Positions 1 through 7,479 of a stretch of 64,000 nt of DNA are shown piece after piece (within the stretch, counting starts at the first letter, position 1; each line of letters starts with the position of its first letter). This stretch comes from DAOUBP01 sp964513075. GTDB lineage: Bacteria > Chloroflexota > Anaerolineae > CG2-30-64-16. The position numbers and the translations under genes are program-made. A model generated the notes under the pieces. That model saw only the letters and a list, made by a program, of their open reading frames with translations, was not told the origin of the DNA and did no database searches. The stretch lies in the NCBI GenBank assembly GCA_964513075.1, contig CAZELR010000008.1, forward strand, positions 39,899 through 103,898, given 5' to 3'.

Positions 1-878
1 AACGCAATCGCGGCCTGATCACTGATCGCCGTGCGCATGGCGATCACCGCGGGCACGCCGCCGCGCACCAAGCGCTGCGCCACGCCGGCATATGGGTCGC
101 GGTCGGAAGATTCCGCACCCTGGCACGCGTTGAGCAACACCAGGCGCAACTGATCATGCCCCTGCAGCAGGGTGCTGAACGCCTGGCCGGTCACCGCCTG
201 GGCCGCACCGTCCTCAGCCTGAAACATCAGCACGCTGTCATTGCCCGCGGGATCGAAGGCGCCATGGCCGAGGAAGTGCAGGATATGATACTCCTGCTGC
301 TGCAACTGCCGCTGCAGCGCCTCCAGTGTGGGCGGCTCCAGCCGGTCGAGGGTGACGATGCCGCGGCTCCGCAGCTCCTCCAGCGCAGCGGACAAATTGG
401 CCCACTCACGCTCGACATCCAGCACGGGGTAACCGGCCGGACTGGCAATCACGGCCAATACTCGCAGACGCAGCCCAGGCGCCAGATTAGGGGGCGGCTC
501 GGGCAAATCCATGTAGCGGACCAGGGGGGTCTCGGACGAAAGCGCGAGGAAGCGGTCGCGTGAGCCGTCGTAGATCAGCTCCCACGGCAGGTTGGCCAGT
601 TCGGGCACTTGTGTCAGCCGCAGGCGGAGGCGCAGCCCACGGTCCTGCTGCTGGGCCATATCCAGGCTGCGCCGCCAGCACGTCAGCACCTCGCCGCGGA
701 AGGTCGCATCAAAGAGCTGAGCGCCAACCTCCTGGCTGGCAGCCGCCACGTCGAGGCTCTCGAGCGGCAGCAGGTCCGCCCGGGCCTCGCCTGCGGGCGA
801 GCTGAGCACCTGGCCGCGGTAGCCCTGTGCAGTGCGCTCGATCTCCAGATCGAAGTTGAGATATCCTGCTTCTGCCAT
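1..878 (-). CDS. CHAT-domain (caspase-like) protein, N-terminal part, cut by window edge
   Basis: The reading frame is open from the ATG at 878 to the left edge (292 codons, no stop), so the 3' part is missing. The protein starts MAEAGYLNFDLEIER. From about residue 130 it matches the CHAT fold, a clan CD cysteine peptidase relative of caspases. The catalytic His lies in HILHFLGHG (H205) and the Cys in LLNACQGAE (C252). Both are intact, so a protease role is plausible. In other bacteria CHAT proteins are often fused to TPR or NTPase domains or act in abortive-infection and gasdermin-type systems. The part that would show this lies outside the window. GAAGGGAAC just upstream is a weak ribosome binding site. 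The neighbour on the right is convergent and unrelated. Function beyond 'CHAT protease' is unknown. Confidence 0.82.
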   Translation of the reverse strand, partial: MAEAGYLNFDLEIERTAQGYRGQVLSSPAGEARADLLPLESLDVAAASQEVGAQLFDATFRGEVLTCWRRSLDMAQQQDRGLRLRLRLTQVPELANLPWELIYDGSRDRFLALSSETPLVRYMDLPEPPPNLAPGLRLRVLAVIASPAGYPVLDVEREWANLSAALEELRSRGIVTLDRLEPPTLEALQRQLQQQEYHILHFLGHGAFDPAGNDSVLMFQAEDGAAQAVTGQAFSTLLQGHDQLRLVLLNACQGAESSDRDPYAGVAQRLVRGGVPAVIAMRTAISDQAAIA

Positions 879-898
879 CTCTGTTCCCTTCGATGATG

Positions 899-907
899 AT
901 TATAACA
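899..907 (-). promoter_or_regulatory. Extended -10 promoter element of the CHAT gene
   Basis: Read on the minus strand the sequence is TGT-TATAAT, about 20 nt upstream of the CHAT start codon. No convincing -35 box is seen. The extended -10 form would allow initiation near 892. Confidence 0.4.
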
Positions 908-948
908 GGATAAAACTAGCACAAAGTAATCACAAACACAAAACACAA

Positions 949-983
949 AAGAAACCGGGTTTCTTGGAGAAACCCGGTTTCTT
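949..983. repeat. Hairpin repeat, family A (GAAACCGGGTTTC type)
   Basis: Near-perfect inverted repeat of GAAACCGGGTTTCTT around a short GGA centre, in the gap between the CHAT gene promoter and the end of the aminotransferase gene. The same family recurs at 14034-14078, 31853-31885 and 47851-47883, with half copies near 5233 and 37523. It could serve as a terminator stem for the leftward-transcribed gene upstream but has no T-tract. Confidence 0.8.
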
Positions 984-1006
984 AAGCTCAGTTCAGCCCA
1001 AGAGCC

Positions 1007-2179
1007 TCACGGTTCACGCCGCAGCCCAGGAAGCACACGCGCCAGCCCTGCGATGAGCGCATCCGCATCCGCCCGGTCGTTGTAGGCCTGGAAGGAAACG
1101 CGCACAAACGGCTGCCCGTTCCAGCGGACCATGGGTGCCTCCACCCGGTATTCGTCGACCAGCCGGGCCTTAAGCGCATCCAGATCGCACTCGGGCAGAC
1201 GCGCGGCAAAAAACTGAGCGAACCACCCCTCCGGGTGGCAGATCGGCGGCAGGCCGGTCAGATCGACGATGCGGTCGCGGGTGGCGGCTGCCAGTGCATG
1301 GCAGCGGCTGCGCACCGCAGGCCAGTCGTGCTCGGCCTGGAACCGGATGGCGGCGGGAACGGAAAGGAAGGCGGCGACATCGCGCGTGCCCTGCCATTCA
1401 TGCCAATCCACGAAGCGTGACAATCCGGGCCGCTCCGCCTCCCACCCCCAGCTCACCACCAGCGGCTCCAGCCAGGGCTGGACCTCGGGCCGGGCATAGA
1501 GAAATGCGGCTCCTTTCGGCGCGCAAAGCCACTTGTGACACGCGCCCGCATAGATATCCGCGCCCATCTCGCCCAGATTCAATGCCACCTGGCCTGGCGC
1601 GTGTGCGCCGTCCACGATGGTCAGGATGCCCGCCGCGCGCGCGCGGCGACAGATCTCGGCCACCGGGAAGATCAGTGCAGTGGGGCTGGTGATGTGGCTG
1701 ATGAAGATGATGCGCGTGCGCTCAGTGACGCCGGCCATGAAGCGTTCAACAAAATCGGCATGGGTCGTCACCGGCAGCGGGATCGGCTGCCGCACGGTGC
1801 GGGCGCCGGTCTGGTGGCATACATAACGCCAGGTGCGCTCCAGCGCGCCATACTCGTGATCGGTGGTCAGGATCTCGTCCCCCGGGCACAGATGGGCCGG
1901 ACAATCCGGCCGCGCCAGGTTGCGGATCACCATGTTGAGCGCGGTGGTCGGGTTGGGGAAGTAGACCACGTCGTCCGCGGCCGCGCCCAGGTAAGCGGCC
2001 AGCGCAGAGCGACTCTCGGCCAGCAGGTCGTTCACCCGGCGGCCGAGGAACGCGACCGGCTGCCGCTCCAGTTCGGCCTGCCAGTACTGATACGCCTCGA
2101 AGACGGGCCGGGGACATGCGCCGAACGAGCCGTGGTTGAGGAAGTGGATGTCGGGGTCAAGGAGAAATGATAATTTCAT
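1007..2179 (-). CDS. PLP-dependent class V aminotransferase (isopenicillin N epimerase-like)
   Basis: 390 residues, the usual length for the CefD/NifS-like fold type I family. FLNHGSFGACP near residue 13 is the family N-terminal motif. The cofactor site is visible as IVDGAHAPGQ (D190, H193) and the Schiff-base lysine K216 in ACHKWLCAPKG. Known members epimerise isopenicillin N or act as cysteine desulfurases or kynureninase-like enzymes; the substrate cannot be told here. The start is the ATG at 2179, preceded by a weak GGGAAT. It stands alone between two unrelated genes, with no beta-lactam genes nearby, so the antibiotic role is unlikely. Confidence 0.85.
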   Translation of the reverse strand: MKLSFLLDPDIHFLNHGSFGACPRPVFEAYQYWQAELERQPVAFLGRRVNDLLAESRSALAAYLGAAADDVVYFPNPTTALNMVIRNLARPDCPAHLCPGDEILTTDHEYGALERTWRYVCHQTGARTVRQPIPLPVTTHADFVERFMAGVTERTRIIFISHITSPTALIFPVAEICRRARAAGILTIVDGAHAPGQVALNLGEMGADIYAGACHKWLCAPKGAAFLYARPEVQPWLEPLVVSWGWEAERPGLSRFVDWHEWQGTRDVAAFLSVPAAIRFQAEHDWPAVRSRCHALAAATRDRIVDLTGLPPICHPEGWFAQFFAARLPECDLDALKARLVDEYRVEAPMVRWNGQPFVRVSFQAYNDRADADALIAGLARVLPGLRREP

Positions 2180-2222
2180 GCTATTCCCATTCAGACCGAT
2201 TGGTGCATAAGAGTATTAATCG

Positions 2223-2262
2223 AGGCGGCCCGTGCAGTCCTTTCGGACAACATGGGCCGCCT
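2223..2262. repeat. Inverted repeat between genes, possible terminator
   Basis: AGGCGGCCC and GGGCCGCCT form a 9-bp stem around a loop that holds a smaller GTCC/GGAC stem. It lies just past the end of the leftward FG-GAP gene. No T-tract follows, so the terminator role is uncertain. Confidence 0.4.
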
Positions 2263-2297
2263 GGCGTCTGATTTTCGGACGCAACACGCGTGAGAGC

Positions 2298-4607
2298 TTA
2301 CTTCATTGCGAAGGGCAGGTAGCTCATGTAGATGTTACTTGCCACGACACCGGACACGCTGATGGATTGCACCGGGTTCGTCACCCCGGGATTTGCACTC
2401 GAGGCCACGATGACGATGACGGCGCTATACTTACCTACCGGCGTACCGGGTTTGATGCTGACCGTCATGGTCGTCGGCTGATTGGGATTCGTCACGCCAC
2501 TGGCGGGTGCGAAGACCAACCAGTCCACTGCTTCCACCTGGTTGCCATCGATCAACAAGCCCTCCGCAGAAATCACCGCCTCACCAGCAGCGATCTTCTC
2601 GGCCACAGCAGCATAGCTCTGCGCCGGCAAAGCGGCTGCGGACCAAGTGGCCGTGCCGCCCGGCCGCCAGATCGTCACGCTCCGCGTGACAACGGGTGCA
2701 CCGGTCTTCTGCCAGATCGAGATCGCAGACGGCGCAACCACGAAGCCAGGATCGGGCACCGTGAGCCTCACAGTGACGTACTGGTCGGGGTTTGCCACCT
2801 GGCTATCCTGTGTGTAAACGTGGATGGTGCCAACGTGGGAACCGGGCCCGGCGGCGGCAGAATTCACCGAGACGCCCAGGTCAGTGGGGGTCGTGCCTTG
2901 AAACGCGCTCAGCACCAGCCACCCCTGGCCCTGTAAGATTTCGGCCTTCCAGCCGAAGGCGGCGCTGCCGCCCACACTGCGAATACTAACGGCCTGCACC
3001 GGTGATGGCTTGCCGTACTCGACGGTAAACGACAACGAGGTCGGCGAAACGCTCAGCGCAACCCCCGTCAGCGTCAAGCTCACCGTGATATCCTGTGGTG
3101 TGCCGGCCACCCCAGCCGTCGTGGCGCTGACGCGAACTGTGCCTGTGTAGTTGCCGGGGTTGATGGCCGACGTGTCAACGGAAACGCCCAGGCTCCCAGG
3201 CGTGACGCCGCTCGTCCGATCGATCCTGAGCCAAGAGGCGCCCGACGTTACCTCGGCCCCCCAGGCAATCTGTGCGGCTGTGCCGGTATTGGAAACCATG
3301 ACCGTTTGCGTCGGCGAGACCTGGCTGTATTCCAGGTTGAAAGTCAGGGCCGTCGGTGAGACAGATAGGGTCGGGCCGAGCGTCTGACCCGCCCCATCGA
3401 CGTTCGCCACCGCCATGGTCGGCGTGTTGGACGTTTCTGGAGTTACATAGAAGCTGCCTGTCGTGTCGATGAAGTCATCGTTCGCCGCCGGCGCGCCATA
3501 AATGCGATACCGATCGCCTCGAAGCACCACGATCTCATCCAGGGCATCACCGTCGGTGTCACCTACACGCACCAGCTTCCAGGCAGCGGAGCCGAAGCCG
3601 ATCGTTTGAGCAAAGTCGCGCATGTCGTTCCCGGCAGGATTGATAGCAAGCAGTGCCACCTTATTCTCAATCGGGTTGCGCAGCATCACGATCTCATCAT
3701 CGGCGTCGCCGTTCAGATCACCGAGGGCCAGCGAAGCGAAATCGGGATTGTACTTGTAGTTCGCCCCCGCCCCGATATCTGTCAGCGCAGAGCCGGAAAC
3801 CCGCAGCAGAATCAGCGCGTTCGTCACCGCATTCGCGCTGTCACGTTCCAGCGCGATCTCATCGCCCGCATAGGTGGCAGTGATGTTCCCCCCTGCCACC
3901 GCCAACCAATTCGTGGCATACCCACTCTGCCCCGCCAGGCTGCTCAAGCCTGAAGGCCCGCCCTTGTAAACCGAGACCCGTCGATCGGCATTGCGCACAA
4001 GGACCAGATCATCATAACCATCGCTGTTAAAATCACCGACTGCCATATCCTGCCACGTCGCAGCGAAATCTGCTGAGTACCACAGGATCCATTCGGAAGC
4101 TGTAGCAGCCGTGCCGCCGTCGTACACGCGCAGAACCCAGGCCCCGGCCGGAGCATCGTAGACCGTGAGGGCGACCTCGTCCTTCAGATCGCCGTCAAAG
4201 TCGCCGGTTGCGAGCAATTGGATGGTCCGCGAAGTGCCCAAGTTCAGCTCATAGGACACGGTCTGTGATCCGAACTGGACGACCGGATCAAAGACCTTGA
4301 AGGTGTTGCTTTTGGCAGCGACAATCTCTGCATCGCCGTCTTTATTGAAGTCACCGGCTGCAACCTTGGTCCACCCGATATCGCTCCCCGAATTCCAGGC
4401 CACCGGCTTAACACCGGAGGGTGTATACGGATCATCAACGCGTATTTGTCCGGTCGATGTAAGCAAAACGATCTCGTCGTCCGCAGTCGCATCAGGCGCA
4501 GCCACTTCTGCTGATGCCGTCTTCGGCAAAAGCGCCACGGACGCGACAAGCGGCGTGACAACAACGGCCAACGCGAGTAAAATGCTCAACCACGATGAGC
4601 GGTGCAT
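2298..4607 (-). CDS. Secreted FG-GAP/VCBS-repeat protein with BACON-like domains
   Basis: 769 residues from the ATG at 4607, chosen because GGAGG lies 8 nt upstream and the signal peptide (MHRSSWLSILLALAVVV...) begins there; the frame is open further upstream but without a ribosome site. Residues about 45-380 carry at least five calcium-binding FG-GAP-type repeats (DFNKDGDAEIV, DFNSDGYDDLV, DLNGDADDEIV, DTDGDALDEIV), expected to form a beta-propeller. Two Ig-like/BACON-type modules follow (LSVSPTALTFNLEY, LSVSPTSLSFTVEY), then a third related domain. The C-terminus is YMSYLPFAMK, a short tail common on exported proteins in Chloroflexota. Likely surface or extracellular; the ligand is unknown. 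It stands alone with its own promoter. Confidence 0.82.
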   Translation of the reverse strand: MHRSSWLSILLALAVVVTPLVASVALLPKTASAEVAAPDATADDEIVLLTSTGQIRVDDPYTPSGVKPVAWNSGSDIGWTKVAAGDFNKDGDAEIVAAKSNTFKVFDPVVQFGSQTVSYELNLGTSRTIQLLATGDFDGDLKDEVALTVYDAPAGAWVLRVYDGGTAATASEWILWYSADFAATWQDMAVGDFNSDGYDDLVLVRNADRRVSVYKGGPSGLSSLAGQSGYATNWLAVAGGNITATYAGDEIALERDSANAVTNALILLRVSGSALTDIGAGANYKYNPDFASLALGDLNGDADDEIVMLRNPIENKVALLAINPAGNDMRDFAQTIGFGSAAWKLVRVGDTDGDALDEIVVLRGDRYRIYGAPAANDDFIDTTGSFYVTPETSNTPTMAVANVDGAGQTLGPTLSVSPTALTFNLEYSQVSPTQTVMVSNTGTAAQIAWGAEVTSGASWLRIDRTSGVTPGSLGVSVDTSAINPGNYTGTVRVSATTAGVAGTPQDITVSLTLTGVALSVSPTSLSFTVEYGKPSPVQAVSIRSVGGSAAFGWKAEILQGQGWLVLSAFQGTTPTDLGVSVNSAAAGPGSHVGTIHVYTQDSQVANPDQYVTVRLTVPDPGFVVAPSAISIWQKTGAPVVTRSVTIWRPGGTATWSAAALPAQSYAAVAEKIAAGEAVISAEGLLIDGNQVEAVDWLVFAPASGVTNPNQPTTMTVSIKPGTPVGKYSAVIVIVASSANPGVTNPVQSISVSGVVASNIYMSYLPFAMK

Positions 4608-4638
4608 ATCTGTTGCCTCCTTTGTGAGTAGTGGCCCG

Positions 4639-4666
4639 TTGACAAACGAGCGCAACGAATTATAGC
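4639..4666 (+). promoter_or_regulatory. Promoter for ybaK
   Basis: TTGACA (4639-4644), 16-nt spacer, TATAGC (4661-4666). It points right, and transcription would start near 4673, about 70 nt before ybaK. Its -10 box overlaps the -10 box of the divergent FG-GAP gene. Confidence 0.5.
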
Positions 4667-4687
4667 ACACCGAAGAACTCACACCAA
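4659..4687 (-). promoter_or_regulatory. Promoter for the FG-GAP protein gene
   Basis: On the minus strand: TTGGTG (4687-4682), 17-nt spacer ending in TGC, then TATAAT (4664-4659). The -10 is a perfect consensus in the extended form. The start of transcription would be near 4652, about 45 nt before the start codon. Confidence 0.6.
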
Positions 4688-4745
4688 ATGCCTGTCGAGC
4701 CAGGCGTATTTCAAACGGCATATTTATTACGGTGGATTTCACAAC

Positions 4746-5228
4746 ATGAAGACAGCCAAGACGCTTGCCATGCGCCTCCTTGATGGTAAAGGCATTCCCT
4801 ATGACGTGATGAGCTACGAAGTCGTGGATCATTTGTCCGCCTCCGAGGTTGCTGCGGCTATCGGCCTACCGCCGGAACAAACCTTCAAGACATTGGTGGT
4901 CCTGCCCGAACGCGCAGGGGCCCGCCCGCTCCTGGCGCTCATCCCAGGCAGCAGCCAGCTCGACCTGAAAAAACTTGCGGCTGCAGCGGGCGAAAAAAAG
5001 GTTCAGATGGCTGCTCACAAGGAAGCCGAGCGGCTGACTGGACTAGAGAAAGGCGGGATCTCGCCGCTGGCGCTGATGGATAAGGGATGGGCAGTCTACG
5101 TTGATGAGACGGCGATCCTCTTCGAACGTATCGAGATCAGCGCTGGCAAGGTGGGGATGGGCGTCCTGGTGCCTGTCGAGCCCTTGCTTGCGCTGCTGAG
5201 TCCTACACTGGTGGATATTGCGGGATAA
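4746..5228 (+). CDS. ybaK: YbaK/EbsC-family aminoacyl-tRNA deacylase (Cys-tRNA(Pro) editing)
   Basis: 160 residues, full length for the YbaK/EbsC family, a freestanding relative of the prolyl-tRNA synthetase editing domain. The start MKTAKTLAMRLLDGKGIPY and the core FKTLVVLP, with its family lysine, match. So do GSSQLDLKKLA and the C-terminal GGISPLAL...VDETAI region. Known members hydrolyse Cys-tRNA(Pro) and related mischarged tRNAs in the cytoplasm. The gene is monocistronic, with a promoter at 4639-4666, and converges on the sirtuin gene. No strong ribosome site precedes the ATG. Confidence 0.88.
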   Translation: MKTAKTLAMRLLDGKGIPYDVMSYEVVDHLSASEVAAAIGLPPEQTFKTLVVLPERAGARPLLALIPGSSQLDLKKLAAAAGEKKVQMAAHKEAERLTGLEKGGISPLALMDKGWAVYVDETAILFERIEISAGKVGMGVLVPVEPLLALLSPTLVDIAG

Positions 5229-5326
5229 CTCATTGAGAGAAACCGGGTTCTTGGTCCTGGGTGATAATAGTTCGTCACGACACGGACAAGCTAACGGTGA
5301 ATTACCTATCAGGTCTTAGGGACATC

Positions 5327-6085
5327 TCACTCCGGTCGTTGAATTTCGCGCCACAGAGATTCGAGCATCTTAACCACGTCGGCCCGCAGCACTACATCCA
5401 TTTGGTCGTCCAATGCGGTCGCGGACTCGTTGATCAAGATCAAACGCGCGCCGCGGCGCTTGGCCAACAAGGGCAGATCAGCGGCAGGCATCACTTCCAG
5501 CGAGGTGCCGACCACCAACATGACGTCACATGCCAGGGTTTCCTGCTGTGCGGCGCTGAGGATATCGTAGGGCAATGGCTCGCCGAACAAGATAATATCC
5601 GGCTTCAGCACTCCTGCGCACTGCGAACAAGGAATACCAGGGCCGCCGTTCAGGATGTTTTCCAGCAACAGCTCTGCCGACTCCTGATGCCGGCAACTCA
5701 GGCAGGTAGCGGTCCGCGTATGGCCGTGCAACTCGAATACCCGCCGGCTGCCCGCACGCTGATGGAGCGAGTCTATATTCTGCGTGATCACCGACCGCAA
5801 GCGCCCCATCTGTTCCATCTCGGCCAAAACATGATGCGCTCCGTTAGGCCGGACGCTCGCTGCCTTCCGGTACATCGGTGCAAACCAACGGTAGAAACGC
5901 TGAGGCTGGTCGTAAAACCCCCACAGCGAGGCCATTTCAAATGGATCGGTGTAATTCCAGAGGCCTGAGCGTTCGCTGCGAAAATCGGGGATGCCAGAGT
6001 GAGTGCTGATTCCCGCACCGGTAAGTGCGACCCAGTAGTTCGCTGTGCGCAGCAGTTCGGCAGCTTGACGCGCAGGCTGAGACAT
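5327..6085 (-). CDS. Sir2-family NAD-dependent protein deacylase (sirtuin)
   Basis: 252 residues, typical of a bacterial CobB-type sirtuin. It shows the NAD-binding GAGIS (G23-S27), GIPDFRS (31-37), TQNIDSLHQRAG with the ribose-binding Asn/Asp, and the catalytic H120 in FELHGHT. The structural zinc is held by C128/C131 and C153/C156. The NAD pocket motifs FGEPLP and GTSLEVMPAADLP follow. It removes acyl groups from lysines, producing nicotinamide and O-acyl-ADP-ribose. Start: ATG at 6085 with AGGAG 7 nt upstream. The Tyr/Arg pair that defines desuccinylases was not resolved, so acyl preference is open. Transcribed alone, convergent with ybaK. Confidence 0.93.
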   Translation of the reverse strand: MSQPARQAAELLRTANYWVALTGAGISTHSGIPDFRSERSGLWNYTDPFEMASLWGFYDQPQRFYRWFAPMYRKAASVRPNGAHHVLAEMEQMGRLRSVITQNIDSLHQRAGSRRVFELHGHTRTATCLSCRHQESAELLLENILNGGPGIPCSQCAGVLKPDIILFGEPLPYDILSAAQQETLACDVMLVVGTSLEVMPAADLPLLAKRRGARLILINESATALDDQMDVVLRADVVKMLESLWREIQRPE

Positions 6086-6182
6086 GATCGCTCCTGATCT
6101 GCTCCGCTTCGTTAAGGTGGAAAATCAAAAGCACGCCACTCATCAACAATCTAACACATTCACCGCTAGTTCGCAAGGATGG

Positions 6183-6211
6183 TTGACACGACCTTATCGG
6201 TAGTGTAAGAT
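6183..6211 (+). promoter_or_regulatory. Sigma-70 type promoter
   Basis: TTGACA (6183-6188), 17-nt spacer, TAAGAT (6206-6211). The -35 is perfect. Transcription would start near 6218, about 34 nt before the phosphatidyltransferase gene. Confidence 0.65.
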
Positions 6212-6251
6212 GGACACAGCATCATACACACCTTCCTCATGAGGCTTAACC

Positions 6252-6836
6252 ATGATCACCAACCTTGCCCGTGCCTGGGGGGCACACATTCTCGAACCCA
6301 TCGCACGCTTCTTCGGCGCCATCGGGCTCACGCCTAACATGCTAACCTGGTTGGGGTTGGGGTTGACGATCGCCGTCAGCCTGATCCTGGCCTCAGGCTC
6401 CATGCCCCTCGCCGGATTGTTGCTCATCGTGACGCTGGGCTTCGACGGGCTAGATGGCACCCTGGCGCGGCTCACCGGCGCCACCAGCCGCTTCGGAGCT
6501 TTCCTGGATTCCACCCTGGATCGCTGGGCGGAGGTTGTCTTATACAGTGCGCTGATCTGGCGCTTCTTACAAACAGGCGATGATCGCGGCGTCATGCTCG
6601 CAACGGCCGCCATGGCCACATCGCTGCTCGTCAGCTACACGCGTGCGCGCGCCGAAGGGGTCGGCCTCCAATGCAAAGAGGGCGTGCTCACGCGGTTTGA
6701 GCGGTTAGCCATCCTCATCATCGGGCTTATAACGGGACTGATCGTCTGGGCATTGTGGATCATTGCTGTCCTTGCGGGTTTCACTGCTTTTCAGCGGATT
6801 TGGGTCACTTGGAAGGCGGATCGCGGCGTCTCTTAG
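6252..6836 (+). CDS. CDP-alcohol phosphatidyltransferase family membrane enzyme
   Basis: 194 residues with the complete family signature, D65-xx-D68-G69-xx-A72-R73-x8-G82-xxx-D86-xxx-D90, read in GFDGLDGTLARL and GAFLDSTLDRW. The aspartates bind two metal ions and the CDP group. About five or six hydrophobic segments surround it. Family members join CDP-diacylglycerol to glycerol phosphate, inositol phosphate or similar alcohols at the inner membrane face. The later YTRARAE...KEGVLTRFER stretch resembles phosphatidylinositol-phosphate synthases, but the alcohol substrate cannot be assigned. It has its own promoter (6183-6211). The ECF sigma gene begins close downstream. Confidence 0.85.
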   Translation: MITNLARAWGAHILEPIARFFGAIGLTPNMLTWLGLGLTIAVSLILASGSMPLAGLLLIVTLGFDGLDGTLARLTGATSRFGAFLDSTLDRWAEVVLYSALIWRFLQTGDDRGVMLATAAMATSLLVSYTRARAEGVGLQCKEGVLTRFERLAILIIGLITGLIVWALWIIAVLAGFTAFQRIWVTWKADRGVS

Positions 6837-6858
6837 CCAGAAAACGTCAGTAGATGGC

Positions 6859-7479
6859 ATGTTTCTGCTAAATTGGCTAAACTGCGCGTTATCTTTTGCG
6901 GCCTCAAGCGTCTTGAACAGTGATAGGACGCACAGCGAGGACAGGCCGGAACAGGACGCGCTCATCGAACGAGCCCGTTACGCCGATCCAGGCGCGCTGG
7001 CGGCGCTGTACGATCAGTACGTCGACAAAATCTACAGCTACATCTATCACCGGGTGAATAACGCCCAACTAGCTGAAGACCTTACCGGCCAGGCGTTTGT
7101 ACGAATGCTGGAGGCGGTGAAGACAGGCAGAACGTGGCAGACGTCCTTCTCGGGTTGGCTGTATCGTATTGCGCACAATCTGGTGATCGATCATTATCGA
7201 CGACGCGAGCGCGCTTCGTTCGTGGATCTGGACGAGACGATACCGATTCAAACGCAGGACTGTGATCCGGCCAGGAGTATCGAAACGCGGCTCGACAAAG
7301 AACGGCTCCACGCCGCACTCGCTCGGCTGACCGAAGAACAGGCGCAAGTGATCGTGCTGCGTTTTCAGGATGAGTTAAGCATTGCCGAGGCTGCTGAGGT
7401 CATGGGCAAAACCGATGGCGCCATCAAGGCTCTACAATACCGGGCCGTGCTGGCACTGAAGCGGGTGATGCGATCATGA
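6859..7479 (+). CDS. ECF-type RNA polymerase sigma factor
   Basis: Region sigma-2 is seen in ALAALYDQYVDKIYSYIYHR and AEDLTGQAFVRML; the DNA-melting part ends in WLYRIAHNLVIDHYRRR. Region sigma-4 is seen in LTEEQAQVIVLRFQDELS and the helix-turn-helix IAEAAEVMGKTDGAIKALQ. The start is uncertain. ATG 6859 lacks a ribosome site; TTG 6913 would give the more usual N-terminus just before the conserved DALIERARYADPGALA; an upstream ATG at 6763 would overlap the preceding gene. The stop overlaps the start of the next gene (ATGA at 7476-7479), so this sigma factor and the membrane protein downstream are translationally coupled, as expected for a sigma/anti-sigma pair. Confidence 0.88.
   Translation: MFLLNWLNCALSFAASSVLNSDRTHSEDRPEQDALIERARYADPGALAALYDQYVDKIYSYIYHRVNNAQLAEDLTGQAFVRMLEAVKTGRTWQTSFSGWLYRIAHNLVIDHYRRRERASFVDLDETIPIQTQDCDPARSIETRLDKERLHAALARLTEEQAQVIVLRFQDELSIAEAAEVMGKTDGAIKALQYRAVLALKRVMRS

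Noticed and set aside
1007..2179. Beta-lactam biosynthesis locus suggested by the isopenicillin N epimerase match
   Set aside because: No ACV synthetase or isopenicillin N synthase genes are near; the family is broad.
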